DNA from: Pseudonocardia sp. DSM 110487 | Lineage (GTDB): Bacteria > Actinomycetota > Actinomycetes > Mycobacteriales > Pseudonocardiaceae | Length of the DNA stretch: 64,000 bases | Assembly (NCBI RefSeq): GCF_019468565.1 | Contig: NZ_CP080521.1 | Location: forward strand, 62,001-126,000 | Direction of reading: 5' to 3' | Shown: positions 16,517 to 25,258 of the stretch, piece by piece | How the letters are laid out: every line of letters begins with the position of its first letter | How positions within the stretch are numbered: the first letter of the stretch is position 1 | Program-made: the position numbers and the translations under genes | Notes under the pieces: model-generated | What the model saw: the letters and a program-made list of their open reading frames with translations, nothing else | Told to the model about the DNA's origin: nothing | Database searches by the model: none

Positions 16517-17568
16517 CAAGCCCCCAGACCGGGGTTGTCCCGGTAGACCTCCCGCAGCGGCGCCAGGTCGAACAGCTGCTCGGCGGGCATGTCGATGCCG
16601 GCAAGGCGGAGCGACGTGATGTTCGCGGCGATGAGCTCGTCCGACACCGTGAGCAGCCCGTTCGACTGCGTCTCCGGTGAGACGATCAGCTCCATCTGGC
16701 GGCGCATGATCGCTTCCTGCTCGCCGGCGTTCAGGTTCTGGTCCTTGCCGTAGACCTCGGTGGCCAGCCGGGCCGCCTCGGCGGGCTCGGCCACGGCGTC
16801 GGACCAGCCGCGGGCCAGCCCCGTGAGGAAGGCCTTGAGCTTGTCCCGCTCCTCGTCGATCGTCTGCTGCGCCACCACCAGTGTCTCGCCCACCAGCGGC
16901 AGCCCGTTGTCGGCGAACAGGAACTGGGTGGCGGGGAACCCGCGTCGGCTCAGCGTGGCGGCACCGCTGGTGGAGTAGCCGATGTAGCCGTCCACGTCGC
17001 CCGTGGTGATCGGCGTGGGGTCGTACTGGAAGGGCACCCGGGTCACCTGGCCCGGCTCGATGCCGTTCGCGGCAAGCAGCGCGTTCCACACGATGTCGTT
17101 GGAGTCCTGCACGCCGATCCGCTTCCCGATCATGGCGCGGGCATCGGGGATCGGGGCGCTCTCCAGGGAGATCACGGCGAACGGGTTCTTCTGGAACGTC
17201 GCCCCGACGATCTTCAGCTCGGCGCCCTGCGCGACGGCGGGTGCCGTGATCAGCGGCGCCGAGATGCCGATCCAGACCCGGCCGGTGACCAGCGCCGTCT
17301 CCGCCGAAGTGCCCGCCGCGCCGCCGGCGAGCAGCTCGACCCCGGAGAACCCCGCCTGGGTGAAGTAGCCGCGGGAGTCGGCCATGTACTGCCCGCCGAA
17401 CTCGACGTTCTTCACCCACGACAGCTGCATCGCGACGCTGCCGAACCCGTCGCCGGATCCGGCCGAGTCCCCGCCGGAGCCGCATGCGGCGAGCAGCGCG
17501 AGCCCGCCCGCGGCCCCGGTGAGTCGCAGGAAGCCGCGCCGGTCGAGATCCAGTGGACGGGGAGGCAT
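16516..17568 (-). CDS. Substrate-binding lipoprotein, NMT1/THI5-like, with Tat-type signal
   Basis: The 350-residue protein starts with a twin-arginine motif (DRRGFLRLTG) followed by a hydrophobic stretch and the lipobox LLAAC, so it is probably exported folded by Tat and lipidated on the cysteine. The mature part opens with LSWVKNVEFGGQYMADSRGYF, the NMT1/SsuA-like start of NitT/TauT binding proteins that bind aromatic, sulfonate or pyrimidine ligands. It heads the binding protein-ATPase-permease operon. Divergent genes for an adenine-deaminase-like enzyme and an amidohydrolase suggest a nitrogen-rich heterocycle as ligand, which is inference. Confidence 0.9.
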   Translation of the reverse strand: MPPRPLDLDRRGFLRLTGAAGGLALLAACGSGGDSAGSGDGFGSVAMQLSWVKNVEFGGQYMADSRGYFTQAGFSGVELLAGGAAGTSAETALVTGRVWIGISAPLITAPAVAQGAELKIVGATFQKNPFAVISLESAPIPDARAMIGKRIGVQDSNDIVWNALLAANGIEPGQVTRVPFQYDPTPITTGDVDGYIGYSTSGAATLSRRGFPATQFLFADNGLPLVGETLVVAQQTIDEERDKLKAFLTGLARGWSDAVAEPAEAARLATEVYGKDQNLNAGEQEAIMRRQMELIVSPETQSNGLLTVSDELIAANITSLRLAGIDMPAEQLFDLAPLREVYRDNPGLGA

Positions 17569-17612
17569 GCCGTGCAGTAGATCAGGCCGGTCGGAGCCGG
17601 GACATCTCCACA

Positions 17613-17634
17613 GTGACGAAAAACCGCGGGTCAC
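17613..17634. promoter_or_regulatory. Inverted repeat in the divergent importer/deaminase promoter region
   Basis: GTGAC (17613-17617) and GTCAC (17630-17634) form an inverted repeat spaced by 12 bp within the 171-bp region between two divergent operons. The location suits an operator for a shared regulator, perhaps the PucR protein at 19953-21551. Five-base arms are weak evidence. Confidence 0.25.
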
Positions 17635-17739
17635 TCGCGTCGGGGGATGGACGATCCTCCGATGACGTTTCCACCGTGTTGACGCCGTGGCACCCCTCGG
17701 AGCTTCCCCCGAACCGCGCGCCGTACCGCCCGGCGAACG

Positions 17740-18759
17740 TTGGACGCTCCTCCGAAGCCGCGGGCGGCCTTGATCCGGTTGGCTCGACGCATGCTGCCGA
17801 CGGCGGAACTGCACGTGCACGTCGAGGGAACCCTCGAACCCGAACTGCTGGTCCGGCTCGCCGCGCGCAACGACGTAGCGCTGCCCACCACCGACGTCGC
17901 CGCGCTGCGCGCCCGCTATCGCTTCACGAGCCTGCAGTCCTTCCTCGACATCTACTACGCCAACCTGGCGGTCCTGCGCACGGCCGAGGATTTTCATGAG
18001 CTGGCCGGCGCTTACCTGGCCCGTGCCGCGGCGGCCGGGGTGCGGCGCGCGGAGCTGTTCTTCGACCCGCAGACCCACCTGCGCAACGGCGTACCGCTCG
18101 CCGCGGTGTTCGACGGGCTCGGCGCCGCGCTCGCGGAGAGCCCGATCTCGGCCGACCTCATCCTGTGCTTCCTGCGCGACCTCGGTCCGGAGGCCGCGGA
18201 GGAGACCCTGCGCGCCGCGCTGCCGTTCCGGGAGCGGTTCATCGGTGTGGGGCTCGACTCGGCGGAAGTCGGTTTTCCGCCGTCGTTGTTCCGCGACGTG
18301 TACCGGATGGCCGCGGCCGAGGGCCTCCACCGGGTGGCGCACGCGGGGGAGGAGGCAGGCCCCGACTACGTCTGGGAGGCTCTCGACGTGCTGGAGGTGG
18401 AACGGATCGACCACGGCATCCGGGCGATGGAGGACGGCAACCTGGTGCGCAGGTTGCGGGCAGAGCGGATGCCGCTCACGGTCTGCCCGCTGTCGAACGT
18501 CAGCCTGCGCGCGGTCGACACGCTCGCCGACCACGTGCTCCCCGCGATGCTCGACGAGGGCCTCGTGGTGTGCGTGAACAGCGACGACCCCGCCTACTTC
18601 GGCGGTTACGTCGACGACAACTACCGTGCCGTCGCTCGCGAACTGGGCCTCGACGACGCGGCGTTGCGGACGCTCGCCACGAACTCGTTCGACGCCTGCT
18701 TCGCCCCGCCCGAGCAGCGCGAGCGCTGGAAGGCGGAACTGTCCGGGGAGGCCAACTGA
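17740..18759 (+). CDS. Adenine/adenosine deaminase family enzyme (Aah1-like)
   Basis: The product has up to 339 residues. Metal and catalytic motifs of the family are present: ELHVHVEG, the HAGEEAG glutamate and histidine, RIDHGI, VCPLSNVSL and VNSDDPAYFGG. The internal segments FFDPQTHLRNGVP and VGLDSAEVGFPPS resemble adenine deaminases of the Aah1/PA0148 type more than classical adenosine deaminases, so deamination of adenine to hypoxanthine is the best guess. The start is uncertain: TTG at 17740 or 17770, or ATG at 17791. The stop shares a base with the next gene's ATG, coupling it to the amidohydrolase. Confidence 0.9.
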   Translation: MDAPPKPRAALIRLARRMLPTAELHVHVEGTLEPELLVRLAARNDVALPTTDVAALRARYRFTSLQSFLDIYYANLAVLRTAEDFHELAGAYLARAAAAGVRRAELFFDPQTHLRNGVPLAAVFDGLGAALAESPISADLILCFLRDLGPEAAEETLRAALPFRERFIGVGLDSAEVGFPPSLFRDVYRMAAAEGLHRVAHAGEEAGPDYVWEALDVLEVERIDHGIRAMEDGNLVRRLRAERMPLTVCPLSNVSLRAVDTLADHVLPAMLDEGLVVCVNSDDPAYFGGYVDDNYRAVARELGLDDAALRTLATNSFDACFAPPEQRERWKAELSGEAN

Positions 18760-19964
18760 TGGACGGGCGTCTCGACGGGATCCGGCTGTGGGATGGCGAT
18801 GCCGACCGCGGCCCGTCCGTGCTCACGTGGAGCGGCGGACGGATCACCGAGGTGCAGGCGGCGGAGCGGGACCGGCTGCCCGAGCTGTGCGCCATCCCCG
18901 GGCTGGTCGACACGCACGTCCACATGCTGGGCTTCGCGGGCGAGCAGGGCGATCCCGCCGGCCGCGACACCTTCACGTGGCCGCTCGTCACCACCCGGGA
19001 GGAGCAGACGCTGCACGCCGCGGCGAACGCGGGGAAGGCGCTGCGCGGAGGCGTCACGACGCTGCGCGACCTGGCCGGTGACGAGGCGCAGGTGGCCGTG
19101 GGCCGTGCCTTCGACAGCGGGATCCTGCCCGGCCCACGGGTTCGGGTCAGCGGGCCGGTCGGGATGACGGCAGGGCACCTGGACCTGTTCACCCCTGCGG
19201 CGGTCAGGAACCGGCCGCCGACCGCCGACGGCCCGGACGCCTGCCGCGCCCTCGTCCGCCGCTGGGCACGGGCGGGGATCACCGGCATCAAGATCTTCAC
19301 CAGCGGCGGCGTGCTGTCCGTCGGCGACCGCGTGGGCTGGCGCAACCACACCCGCGCCGAGCTGGAAGCGACGATCGACGAGGCGCACGCGCTGGGGATG
19401 CTCGTCGCGGCCCACGCGCACTCGGCCGAGGGGATCCGGATCGCGATCGAGGTCGGCGCCGACTCCGTCGAGCACGGCACCGAGCTCGCCGAGCCGGAGG
19501 CGGCGGAGCTCGCCCGGCGGAACATCCCCGTCGGCCCAACGCTGCTGATCAACGAGATCATCGCCGCCGGGCGCGGGGCCACCGGGGAGGCGCGGGAGAA
19601 GGCCGCAGAGCTCGTCGAGCGGCGCGACGCGCTGCTGAAGGCCGCCGCGGCCGCGGGCGTCCGGTTCGTGCTGGCCACCGATGCGAGCGGCTACTTCGTG
19701 CGCTTCGGGGACCAGATGGCCGAGGTGGCCCGGATGGTGCAGGTGCTCGGCATCGACCCCGCACGTGCGCTGCGCGCCGCTACCTCCGACGCGGCGGACT
19801 CGATCGGGATCGGCGGCGACGTCGGCCGGCTCGCGCCGGGCTTCGGGGCCGACCTCGTGGTGCTGCGCGGGCGGCCGTGGGAGCGGATCGAGGACCTGGA
19901 TCCGGCGAACATCGCGGCAGTGGTGTGCCGCGGCCGGGTGCTGTCCGGCGCGCTACCCGGCTGA
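18759..19964 (+). CDS. Metal-dependent amidohydrolase
   Basis: The 401-residue protein has the amidohydrolase TIM-barrel pattern: the HxH pair in GLVDTHVHM, the likely carboxylated lysine in IKIFTSGG, histidines in AAHAHSAEG and VEHGTEL, and the aspartate in LATDAS. The C-terminal beta-sandwich ends with GFGADLVVLRG, as in imidazolonepropionase and Xaa-Pro dipeptidase-like members. The ligand is unknown. Coupling to a purine deaminase and proximity to a PucR regulator suggest hydrolysis of a nucleobase-derived or cyclic amide compound. It converges on the PucR gene with a 12-bp overlap of coding ends. Confidence 0.88.
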   Translation: MDGRLDGIRLWDGDADRGPSVLTWSGGRITEVQAAERDRLPELCAIPGLVDTHVHMLGFAGEQGDPAGRDTFTWPLVTTREEQTLHAAANAGKALRGGVTTLRDLAGDEAQVAVGRAFDSGILPGPRVRVSGPVGMTAGHLDLFTPAAVRNRPPTADGPDACRALVRRWARAGITGIKIFTSGGVLSVGDRVGWRNHTRAELEATIDEAHALGMLVAAHAHSAEGIRIAIEVGADSVEHGTELAEPEAAELARRNIPVGPTLLINEIIAAGRGATGEAREKAAELVERRDALLKAAAAAGVRFVLATDASGYFVRFGDQMAEVARMVQVLGIDPARALRAATSDAADSIGIGGDVGRLAPGFGADLVVLRGRPWERIEDLDPANIAAVVCRGRVLSGALPG

Positions 19965-21551
19965 GCGGCCGCCGTCGGCCTCGTCATGGCAGCTCAACGC
20001 CAGGTAGAGGTCGACCCGGTCGTGCATGGACGACATGCTGCGCCCGGTCAGCTGCTCGATGCGGGCGATCCGGTAGCGCAGCGTGTTGACGTGCACGTGC
20101 AGTTCCTCCGCGGAGCGCTGCCACGAGCCGCACGAGTTGAGGAACGACGCCGCGGTGCCGACCAGGTCCGAGCCGTGCAGCGCGTCGTAGTCGAGGAGCG
20201 GGGCCAGCAGCTGGCGGCCGAACGTGCGCCGCAGCCGGGCGGGCACGGCCGACAGCAGTGCCCGGTGCGAGTCGACCTTCGTGCCGGACACGACGTGCAC
20301 CGGCTCGCCGGGCGCGGCCTCGGCGGCGGCCTCCCGGCGGCGCCGGGCCGTCTCCAGCGCCGAGCTCAGTGCGCTGACGCTGGTGGCGGCCTCGCTGATC
20401 CCCACCAGCAGCCTGCGGTCGCGCAGCAGCGGGCGCCAGCTCTCCGCGGCGGCGTGCACCGCCCGGACCAGGCCGTCGGCCTCGGTCGCGCCGTTCACGA
20501 GCAGGACGCCGTCCGCGCCATCGTCGACGGTGCCGAGCAGGTGCCGTCCGGGCGCGGCGAGCAGCTCCTCGAGCAGGGGGAGCGCCGCCCCACCCGGCGC
20601 GCGCTCGCCGGTGCCGGCAGGCGCGACGATCGTCGCGACGACCGCGACCGTCGGCAGCCGTGGATCGGCGCCGAGCACGCGCAGGTGCGCCGAGACCTCC
20701 CCGGGGGCCGCCGCGTCGGCGTCGAGGAGCGCGACGAGCCCGCCGACCGCCGCTCGCTCGGCCGCCGTGCGCTGGGCGGCGAGCTCCAGCTGGAGCGTCA
20801 GCACGCCGTGCAGGCTGCGCAGCGCCTCCGTGGTGGTGGCGTCGAGCTCGTCGGGCCGCCCGGGGTGCACGAGGTGGCCGTGCGGGCTGCCGGGGCCGTC
20901 CGGAATGCTCCAGGCCGAGCACGGGGCGCCGTCGACCACAACGGGGTGCCGCCCGGGTCGCCCGGGTAGGACCGCGCGCCGCACGGCGGACACCGCGGCC
21001 TCGTCGGGCGGGGTGCCGGCGGCGCCACCGACCCGCCCGGTGGGCGTGAGCACCCAGCACGCCATGCCGAACTCGTCGGCGAAGGCGGTGAGCGCCCGCG
21101 GCACGCCGTCCTCCGGCCCCACCGCGCCGAGCAGCCTGCGGTGGAAGCGGGCCGCCCTCGCGATCGCCGTCGCGGGTGCGGGCAGGGTCTCGGCGAGCAC
21201 GGCTTCGCAGACCGCGCTGAACGAGTACCGCTCGTCGATCACCAGCATCGGCAGGTCGCGCCGGGCACAGGCCCGCGCCAGCCCGGCCGGAACGGTGCGG
21301 GTGACCAGCAGCCCGACCACGAGGCCCCGGGCGCCCGCGTCGGCGAGCGCGTCGGCGAACCGCGCGCTGTCGGCCGCGTCGCGGTACCAGAGGCAGCTGG
21401 TCAGCACGAGATCACCGGGCCGGAGGAACCGGCTGGGATCGGGCAGGTCGGTGACGTAGGGCCGCAGCACCGGCTCGTCGAGCGCCGCGCTGGGGGCGGT
21501 CGCCACGCTCAGGCCGAGCTCGGGCCTTGCGACGAGGTCACGCAGTCGCAC
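19953..21551 (-). CDS. PucR-family transcriptional regulator
   Basis: The 532-residue protein begins with the PucR N-terminal domain (MRLRDLVARPELGL, LRPGDLVLTS) and has a GGDEF-like middle region. It ends in the PucR helix-turn-helix domain, with LHVHVNTLRYRIARIEQLTG near the C-terminus. PucR proteins control purine-catabolism and related nitrogen-compound genes, usually next to their targets. Here the neighbours are a deaminase, an amidohydrolase and an importer, so it likely regulates that divergent set. The gene uses a GTG start. Confidence 0.9.
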   Translation of the reverse strand: MRLRDLVARPELGLSVATAPSAALDEPVLRPYVTDLPDPSRFLRPGDLVLTSCLWYRDAADSARFADALADAGARGLVVGLLVTRTVPAGLARACARRDLPMLVIDERYSFSAVCEAVLAETLPAPATAIARAARFHRRLLGAVGPEDGVPRALTAFADEFGMACWVLTPTGRVGGAAGTPPDEAAVSAVRRAVLPGRPGRHPVVVDGAPCSAWSIPDGPGSPHGHLVHPGRPDELDATTTEALRSLHGVLTLQLELAAQRTAAERAAVGGLVALLDADAAAPGEVSAHLRVLGADPRLPTVAVVATIVAPAGTGERAPGGAALPLLEELLAAPGRHLLGTVDDGADGVLLVNGATEADGLVRAVHAAAESWRPLLRDRRLLVGISEAATSVSALSSALETARRRREAAAEAAPGEPVHVVSGTKVDSHRALLSAVPARLRRTFGRQLLAPLLDYDALHGSDLVGTAASFLNSCGSWQRSAEELHVHVNTLRYRIARIEQLTGRSMSSMHDRVDLYLALSCHDEADGGRSAG

Positions 21552-21616
21552 TCGGTCCTCCAGTCGGCCGCTCCCGCCGGCGCGAGCCTATGTCGGCGCG
21601 ATGGCCATGACGCGAC

Positions 21617-22792
21617 TCACCCCGTCGCCAGCCGCAGCTCCCGCAGCCCGCGCATGACGAAGTCGGGGCGCCGCGGCGGCTCGGCCGCGAGCCGCATCTC
21701 CGGAAGCGCGGTGCGCAGCGCGTCGATCGTCGCCGCCACCTCCACCCGGGCGAGCGGGGCGCCGAGGCAGTAGTGCACACCCGCGCCGAACCCGAGGTGC
21801 GGGTTCGGCTGCCGGGCCACGTCGAGCTCGTCCGGTCGCGCGAAAACGGCGGGGTCGCGGGCCGCGGCGCCGAGCAGGGCGGCGACCTTCGTGCCGGCCG
21901 GCACCGGGTGGCCCGCCACGGCCGTGTCCACCACGGCCGTGCGCTCGAACAGCTGCAGGGGAGGGTCGAAGCGGATGAGCTCCTCGACCGCGGTCGCGTC
22001 GAGCCCCGGGTCGGCGACGAGCCGCTGCCACTGCCCGGGGTGGCGCAGGAGGGCGAGTACACCGTTCCCGATCACGTTGACCGTGGCCTCGTGGCCGGCC
22101 ATGAGCAGCAGCGCGGCCGTGCCGACCAGCTCGTCGCCATCGAGGTCGGCGTCCAACAGGTCGGTGATCAGGTCGTCGCCGGGGTGCCGGCTGCGGTGGG
22201 CGGCGAGCCCGTGCAGCGCCTCCACGAACTCGGCGGCCGCCCGCTCCGCGTCCGCGCGCCGCACCCGGCCGGGGTCGGGCTCGTACATCGTGACGATCGT
22301 GTTGGACCAGCCGCGCAGCGCCGAGCGTTCCGGCTCGGGTACGCCGAGCAGGTCCGCGATCACCTCGACCGGCAGGACCGCGGCGACCCCCGCCATCAGG
22401 TCGGCGCTGCCGTCGGCCCGGATGCGATCGACGAGCTCGGCCACGAGCCGATCGGCGAGCGCTCGCACGCCCGGCTCGAGGCGGGCGGTGTGGCCACGGT
22501 TGAAGGCACCCGCCACCAGCCTGCGCAGCCGGTCGTGCGGTGAGCCCTCGCGTTCGAGCAGTGAGTTGCGGTGCAGCAGGTTGAAGGCCGGGAAGTCGGC
22601 GGCGGGTTCGGCATCGACCCAGATCCGGCCAAGGTCGCGCCCGCGCAGCACCTCCGAGCACGCGGCGTGGGACACCGCGACCGGGATGCCGAGCAGTGGG
22701 TGCTCGTGCACGGGGGCCTGCGCGCGCAGCGCGGCGAACGTGGGGTAGGGGTCGGCGAGGAAGTCGGGATCACCCGGGTCGAATGGGGCCAT
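21617..22792 (-). CDS. Cytochrome P450
   Basis: The complete 391-residue P450 has the helix I motif LMAGHEATVN, the ExxR element EELIR and the heme loop FGAGVHYCLGAPLAR with the thiolate cysteine. The segment DRLRRLVAGAFNRGHTARLE is helix C. This is a soluble class I bacterial enzyme of CYP105/107-like size; its substrate is not predictable. The ATG at 22792 follows an AGGATGGGA-like ribosome site. It is divergent from the SEC-C gene across 46 bp. It is distinct from the P450 at the left edge of the window. Confidence 0.95.
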   Translation of the reverse strand: MAPFDPGDPDFLADPYPTFAALRAQAPVHEHPLLGIPVAVSHAACSEVLRGRDLGRIWVDAEPAADFPAFNLLHRNSLLEREGSPHDRLRRLVAGAFNRGHTARLEPGVRALADRLVAELVDRIRADGSADLMAGVAAVLPVEVIADLLGVPEPERSALRGWSNTIVTMYEPDPGRVRRADAERAAAEFVEALHGLAAHRSRHPGDDLITDLLDADLDGDELVGTAALLLMAGHEATVNVIGNGVLALLRHPGQWQRLVADPGLDATAVEELIRFDPPLQLFERTAVVDTAVAGHPVPAGTKVAALLGAAARDPAVFARPDELDVARQPNPHLGFGAGVHYCLGAPLARVEVAATIDALRTALPEMRLAAEPPRRPDFVMRGLRELRLATG

Positions 22793-22838
22793 GGCGATCC
22801 CATCCTGCTCCGCCGGACCCACTAACGTTTGCCGGACC

Positions 22839-23777
22839 ATGGCCAAGAAGACACGTGCCAAGGCGGCGCCCGCGGGTGAGAACCCCCGCCGCCCCTGTCC
22901 CTGCGGCTCGGGCAAGCGGTTCAAGGCGTGCCACGGCGCCGGTGACGACGTGATCGTCATCCGGCCGTTCGAGGGCCTCGCGGCGGAGTGCGACCTGGTC
23001 GCGATGCGCGAGTTCCTGCCGTCGGCCACGGCGCCGCTGCCGCTGCGCGAACCGGGCGGCGCTCCGGTCACGCTCGCCACCGTGCTGCCCGGGGCGGCCG
23101 CCGCGGTCGTGCGCCCGGACGGCTCGATCCTGCTCGGCATGCAGGTGCAGGCGCACTCCGGCGACCTGTCGGCCGACCTGGCGAAGGCGCTGCGGTGGGC
23201 GCAGTCGGCCGAGCCGGGATCGGCGCTGCCGGTCGTCGGGCCTGGCATCGCGGGCGAGCTGGTGCGGATGCAGGACGTGCTCGACGCGGAGGCCGCGCTC
23301 GACGTCACCGTGCACGCGGACTTCGGCTGGTGGATCCCCCCGGCCGAGGACGGTGCGGAGCCGAGCCCGGACGTCACCGCCGCCCTGGAACGGGCCAACA
23401 AGGTGATCATGCCGACCGAGCCGGTGGCGGCCCCCGGTGTCCGGGCGGCGTACTGGGTGGACACCGGGTCGAAGGCCCACCTGCGGTGGGTGCGGCCCGA
23501 GCCGGAGGAGGCGCTGCTGGCGGCGCTGGCCCGGCTCCAGGCGCGCGGCGAGCTGGCCCTCACCGACGACGCCCGGTACGCCGGATCGTTCCGGGCCCAC
23601 GGCCTGCTCGTGCCGGTGTGGGACCTCGATCGCGAGCTGCACGCCAAGGAGTGGAGCGAGCCCCTCTCCGCCTTCTCGGAGCGGCTGGACGCCGCACTCG
23701 CCGAGGACGCCCCGCTCACCGATGCCGAGCGCCGCGCCCGCGACGCACTGGCCGGCAAGCAGATCACCCTGCGTTGA
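22839..23777 (+). CDS. SEC-C motif protein (DUF5926-like)
   Basis: The 312-residue protein opens with a basic MAKKTRAKAA stretch and the zinc-binding SEC-C motif CPCGSGKRFKACHG. A conserved actinobacterial domain fills the rest (DFGWWIPP, YWVDTGSKAHLRWVRPE). SEC-C motifs bind zinc and often contact ribosomes or SecA/SecB, but this family's role is undetermined. I chose ATG 22839 because TAACGT at 22823-22828 lies 10 nt upstream and the basic start is family-like, which fits a leaderless or near-leaderless transcript. A hairpin follows the stop. Confidence 0.85.
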   Translation: MAKKTRAKAAPAGENPRRPCPCGSGKRFKACHGAGDDVIVIRPFEGLAAECDLVAMREFLPSATAPLPLREPGGAPVTLATVLPGAAAAVVRPDGSILLGMQVQAHSGDLSADLAKALRWAQSAEPGSALPVVGPGIAGELVRMQDVLDAEAALDVTVHADFGWWIPPAEDGAEPSPDVTAALERANKVIMPTEPVAAPGVRAAYWVDTGSKAHLRWVRPEPEEALLAALARLQARGELALTDDARYAGSFRAHGLLVPVWDLDRELHAKEWSEPLSAFSERLDAALAEDAPLTDAERRARDALAGKQITLR

Positions 23778-23783
23778 CCGGGC

Positions 23784-23825
23784 CGTGAGTGGATACGCGG
23801 GCTATAGCACTCGTATCCGCTCACG
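23784..23825. terminator. Bidirectional terminator-like hairpin
   Basis: CGTGAGTGGATACG (23784-23797) pairs with CGTATCCGCTCACG (23812-23825) over 14 bp with one wobble. The 14-nt loop contains the small palindrome GCTATAGC. It lies between the convergent SEC-C and CPBP genes, 6 nt from either stop, so it can terminate both. Confidence 0.7.
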
Positions 23826-23831
23826 ACCCCG

Positions 23832-24638
23832 TTAGGGGAGCCAGGACGCCCGGCCGGAGAGGGCCGCGTATCCGACGAACGCCACCCAGTCGATCAGGGC
23901 GTGGGCGCCGACCAGCATCCACAGGCGGTTGATGCGCTGCCAGACTCGGCCGAACACCAGCCCCATCACGACGTTGCCGACGAACCCGCCGAGCCCCTGG
24001 TACAGGTGGTAGCAGCCGCGCAGCACGGCCTGGGCGACGACGGACCGGTTCTCCGACCAACCGAGCTGGCGCAGCCGCGTGATCAGGTAGGCGACCATCA
24101 CCACCTCCTCGGCCCAGCTGTTCGCGGCCGCCGACATCAGCAGCACCGGCACCCGCCACCAGGTGTCGTCGAGCGTGGTGGGCGCGATCGTCACGCTCAC
24201 CCCGATCGCGCGGGCGAAGAGGTACAGGCCCAATCCGGGTATGCCGATCAGCGCGGCGAGGCCGGCCGAGCCCAGCGCGTCGCGGCCCGGTCGGCGGCGA
24301 TCGAGCCCGACGTCACGCATCGCGAAGCCGGCGCGCAGCAGCAGGTAGGCGCCCAGCGCGCCCCAGCCGACGAGCTGGAGTACCCGGGTGAGCTGCAGCG
24401 CGAGATCGATGAGCCCGACCTCCGCGGCCGGGGCGTTCAGCGCCACCTGCTGCTCGTTGAGCGGCACCGGCTGCATCACGGCGTCGAGCAGGGCGAGACC
24501 GCTGCGCACCGCGGACAGCCCGAGCGTCACCGTGAGGACGACCAGCACCTCCAGCCCGACGATCCGGCGGGTCCGCGGGTCGGTCAGGAGGGCCGTTCCG
24601 GAAGGTGGCGGAGCGATCCAGTCCCGGAGAGCGGTCAC
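23832..24638 (-). CDS. CPBP-family intramembrane metalloprotease-like protein
   Basis: The 268-residue polytopic protein contains the CPBP/Abi core: the glutamate pair in NSWAEEVVMVAYLITRL, a histidine in VLRGCYHLYQG and another in GAHALIDWVAF. The classical EExxxR arginine is not in its usual place, so activity cannot be assumed, although many actinobacterial members look alike. The GTG at 24638 is preceded by TAACGT on the coding strand with an 8-nt gap, consistent with a leaderless transcript. The promoter abuts a 164-bp palindrome. Confidence 0.85.
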   Translation of the reverse strand: MTALRDWIAPPPSGTALLTDPRTRRIVGLEVLVVLTVTLGLSAVRSGLALLDAVMQPVPLNEQQVALNAPAAEVGLIDLALQLTRVLQLVGWGALGAYLLLRAGFAMRDVGLDRRRPGRDALGSAGLAALIGIPGLGLYLFARAIGVSVTIAPTTLDDTWWRVPVLLMSAAANSWAEEVVMVAYLITRLRQLGWSENRSVVAQAVLRGCYHLYQGLGGFVGNVVMGLVFGRVWQRINRLWMLVGAHALIDWVAFVGYAALSGRASWLP

Positions 24639-24655
24639 GGTCGCGGACGTTACTA

Positions 24656-24819
24656 GGCCGCGCCCTGTGGGCCCCAGGCCGCGCGCTTCGCGCCCAGACG
24701 GCCGCTGACTGCGTTGTCGGCACGACCGGGTATGTCCAATACATCGGCTCGCGCCTCCGCCTTGCCAGCGACCGCCTGGATCACGAAGCGCATCGACCTG
24801 GGGCCCACAGGACGCGGCC
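24656..24819. repeat. 164-bp long palindromic element
   Basis: The outer arms, 24656-24678 and 24797-24819, are 23-bp inverted copies with one mismatch. Shorter inverted matches continue inward (GCGCTTCG near 24683 against CGAAGCGC near 24784), and the centre GTAT-N5-ATAC (24730-24742) shares the same axis. The whole segment can fold as one long imperfect hairpin. It fills the gap between the divergent CPBP and LprD-like genes. It could be a MITE-like mobile repeat, a cruciform or a structured RNA. No transposase or target duplication is visible. Confidence 0.7.
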
Positions 24820-24837
24820 ACGGGTAGTCTGAACCGC

Positions 24838-25251
24838 GTGCGCCGGCTGATCCTCTCCCCGAGGTGGGTCGTCTGGCACGTGCTCACGCTCGGCGCGATG
24901 GCCACGTGCGGCTGGCTCGCCGTGTGGCAGTGGCAGCGCGCCGGGTCCGCGATGGGCAGCGCGCTGAACGTCGGGTACGGGCTGCAGTGGCCGCTGTTCG
25001 CCGTGTTCTTCGCAGTCATGTGGTGGCGGATGCTGCGGATGGAGGCGGCGAAGCTGGAGGAAGCGGCCCCGGCCGCCGACGAGCCGGTGGCCCGGCCACT
25101 GCAGGAGCCACGCCCGGCCACGGCCCCGGACGCCCCGTCGCCATTCGGCCCGCGTCCGCGTGACGCCGCGCCACCGCCGGCGGACGACCCGGAGCTCGTC
25201 GCCTACAACCAGATGCTGGCCGAGCTGGCCGCTCGCAACTCCGACCGCTGA
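24838..25251 (+). CDS. LprD/Rv1343c-like two-helix membrane protein
   Basis: The 137-residue protein has two membrane helices (about residues 12-30 and 47-62), the second preceded by VGYGLQWPLFA. A proline-rich linker follows, then the C-terminal motif DDPELVAYNQMLAELAAR. Both motifs and the pairing with a DUF3817 gene match my recollection of M. tuberculosis Rv1343c-Rv1342c. Function is unknown. TAGTCT at 24825-24830 is 7 nt before the GTG, indicating leaderless transcription. The next gene starts 7 nt after the stop, so the two form an operon. Confidence 0.78.
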   Translation: MRRLILSPRWVVWHVLTLGAMATCGWLAVWQWQRAGSAMGSALNVGYGLQWPLFAVFFAVMWWRMLRMEAAKLEEAAPAADEPVARPLQEPRPATAPDAPSPFGPRPRDAAPPPADDPELVAYNQMLAELAARNSDR

Positions 25252-25258
25252 GGACGCC

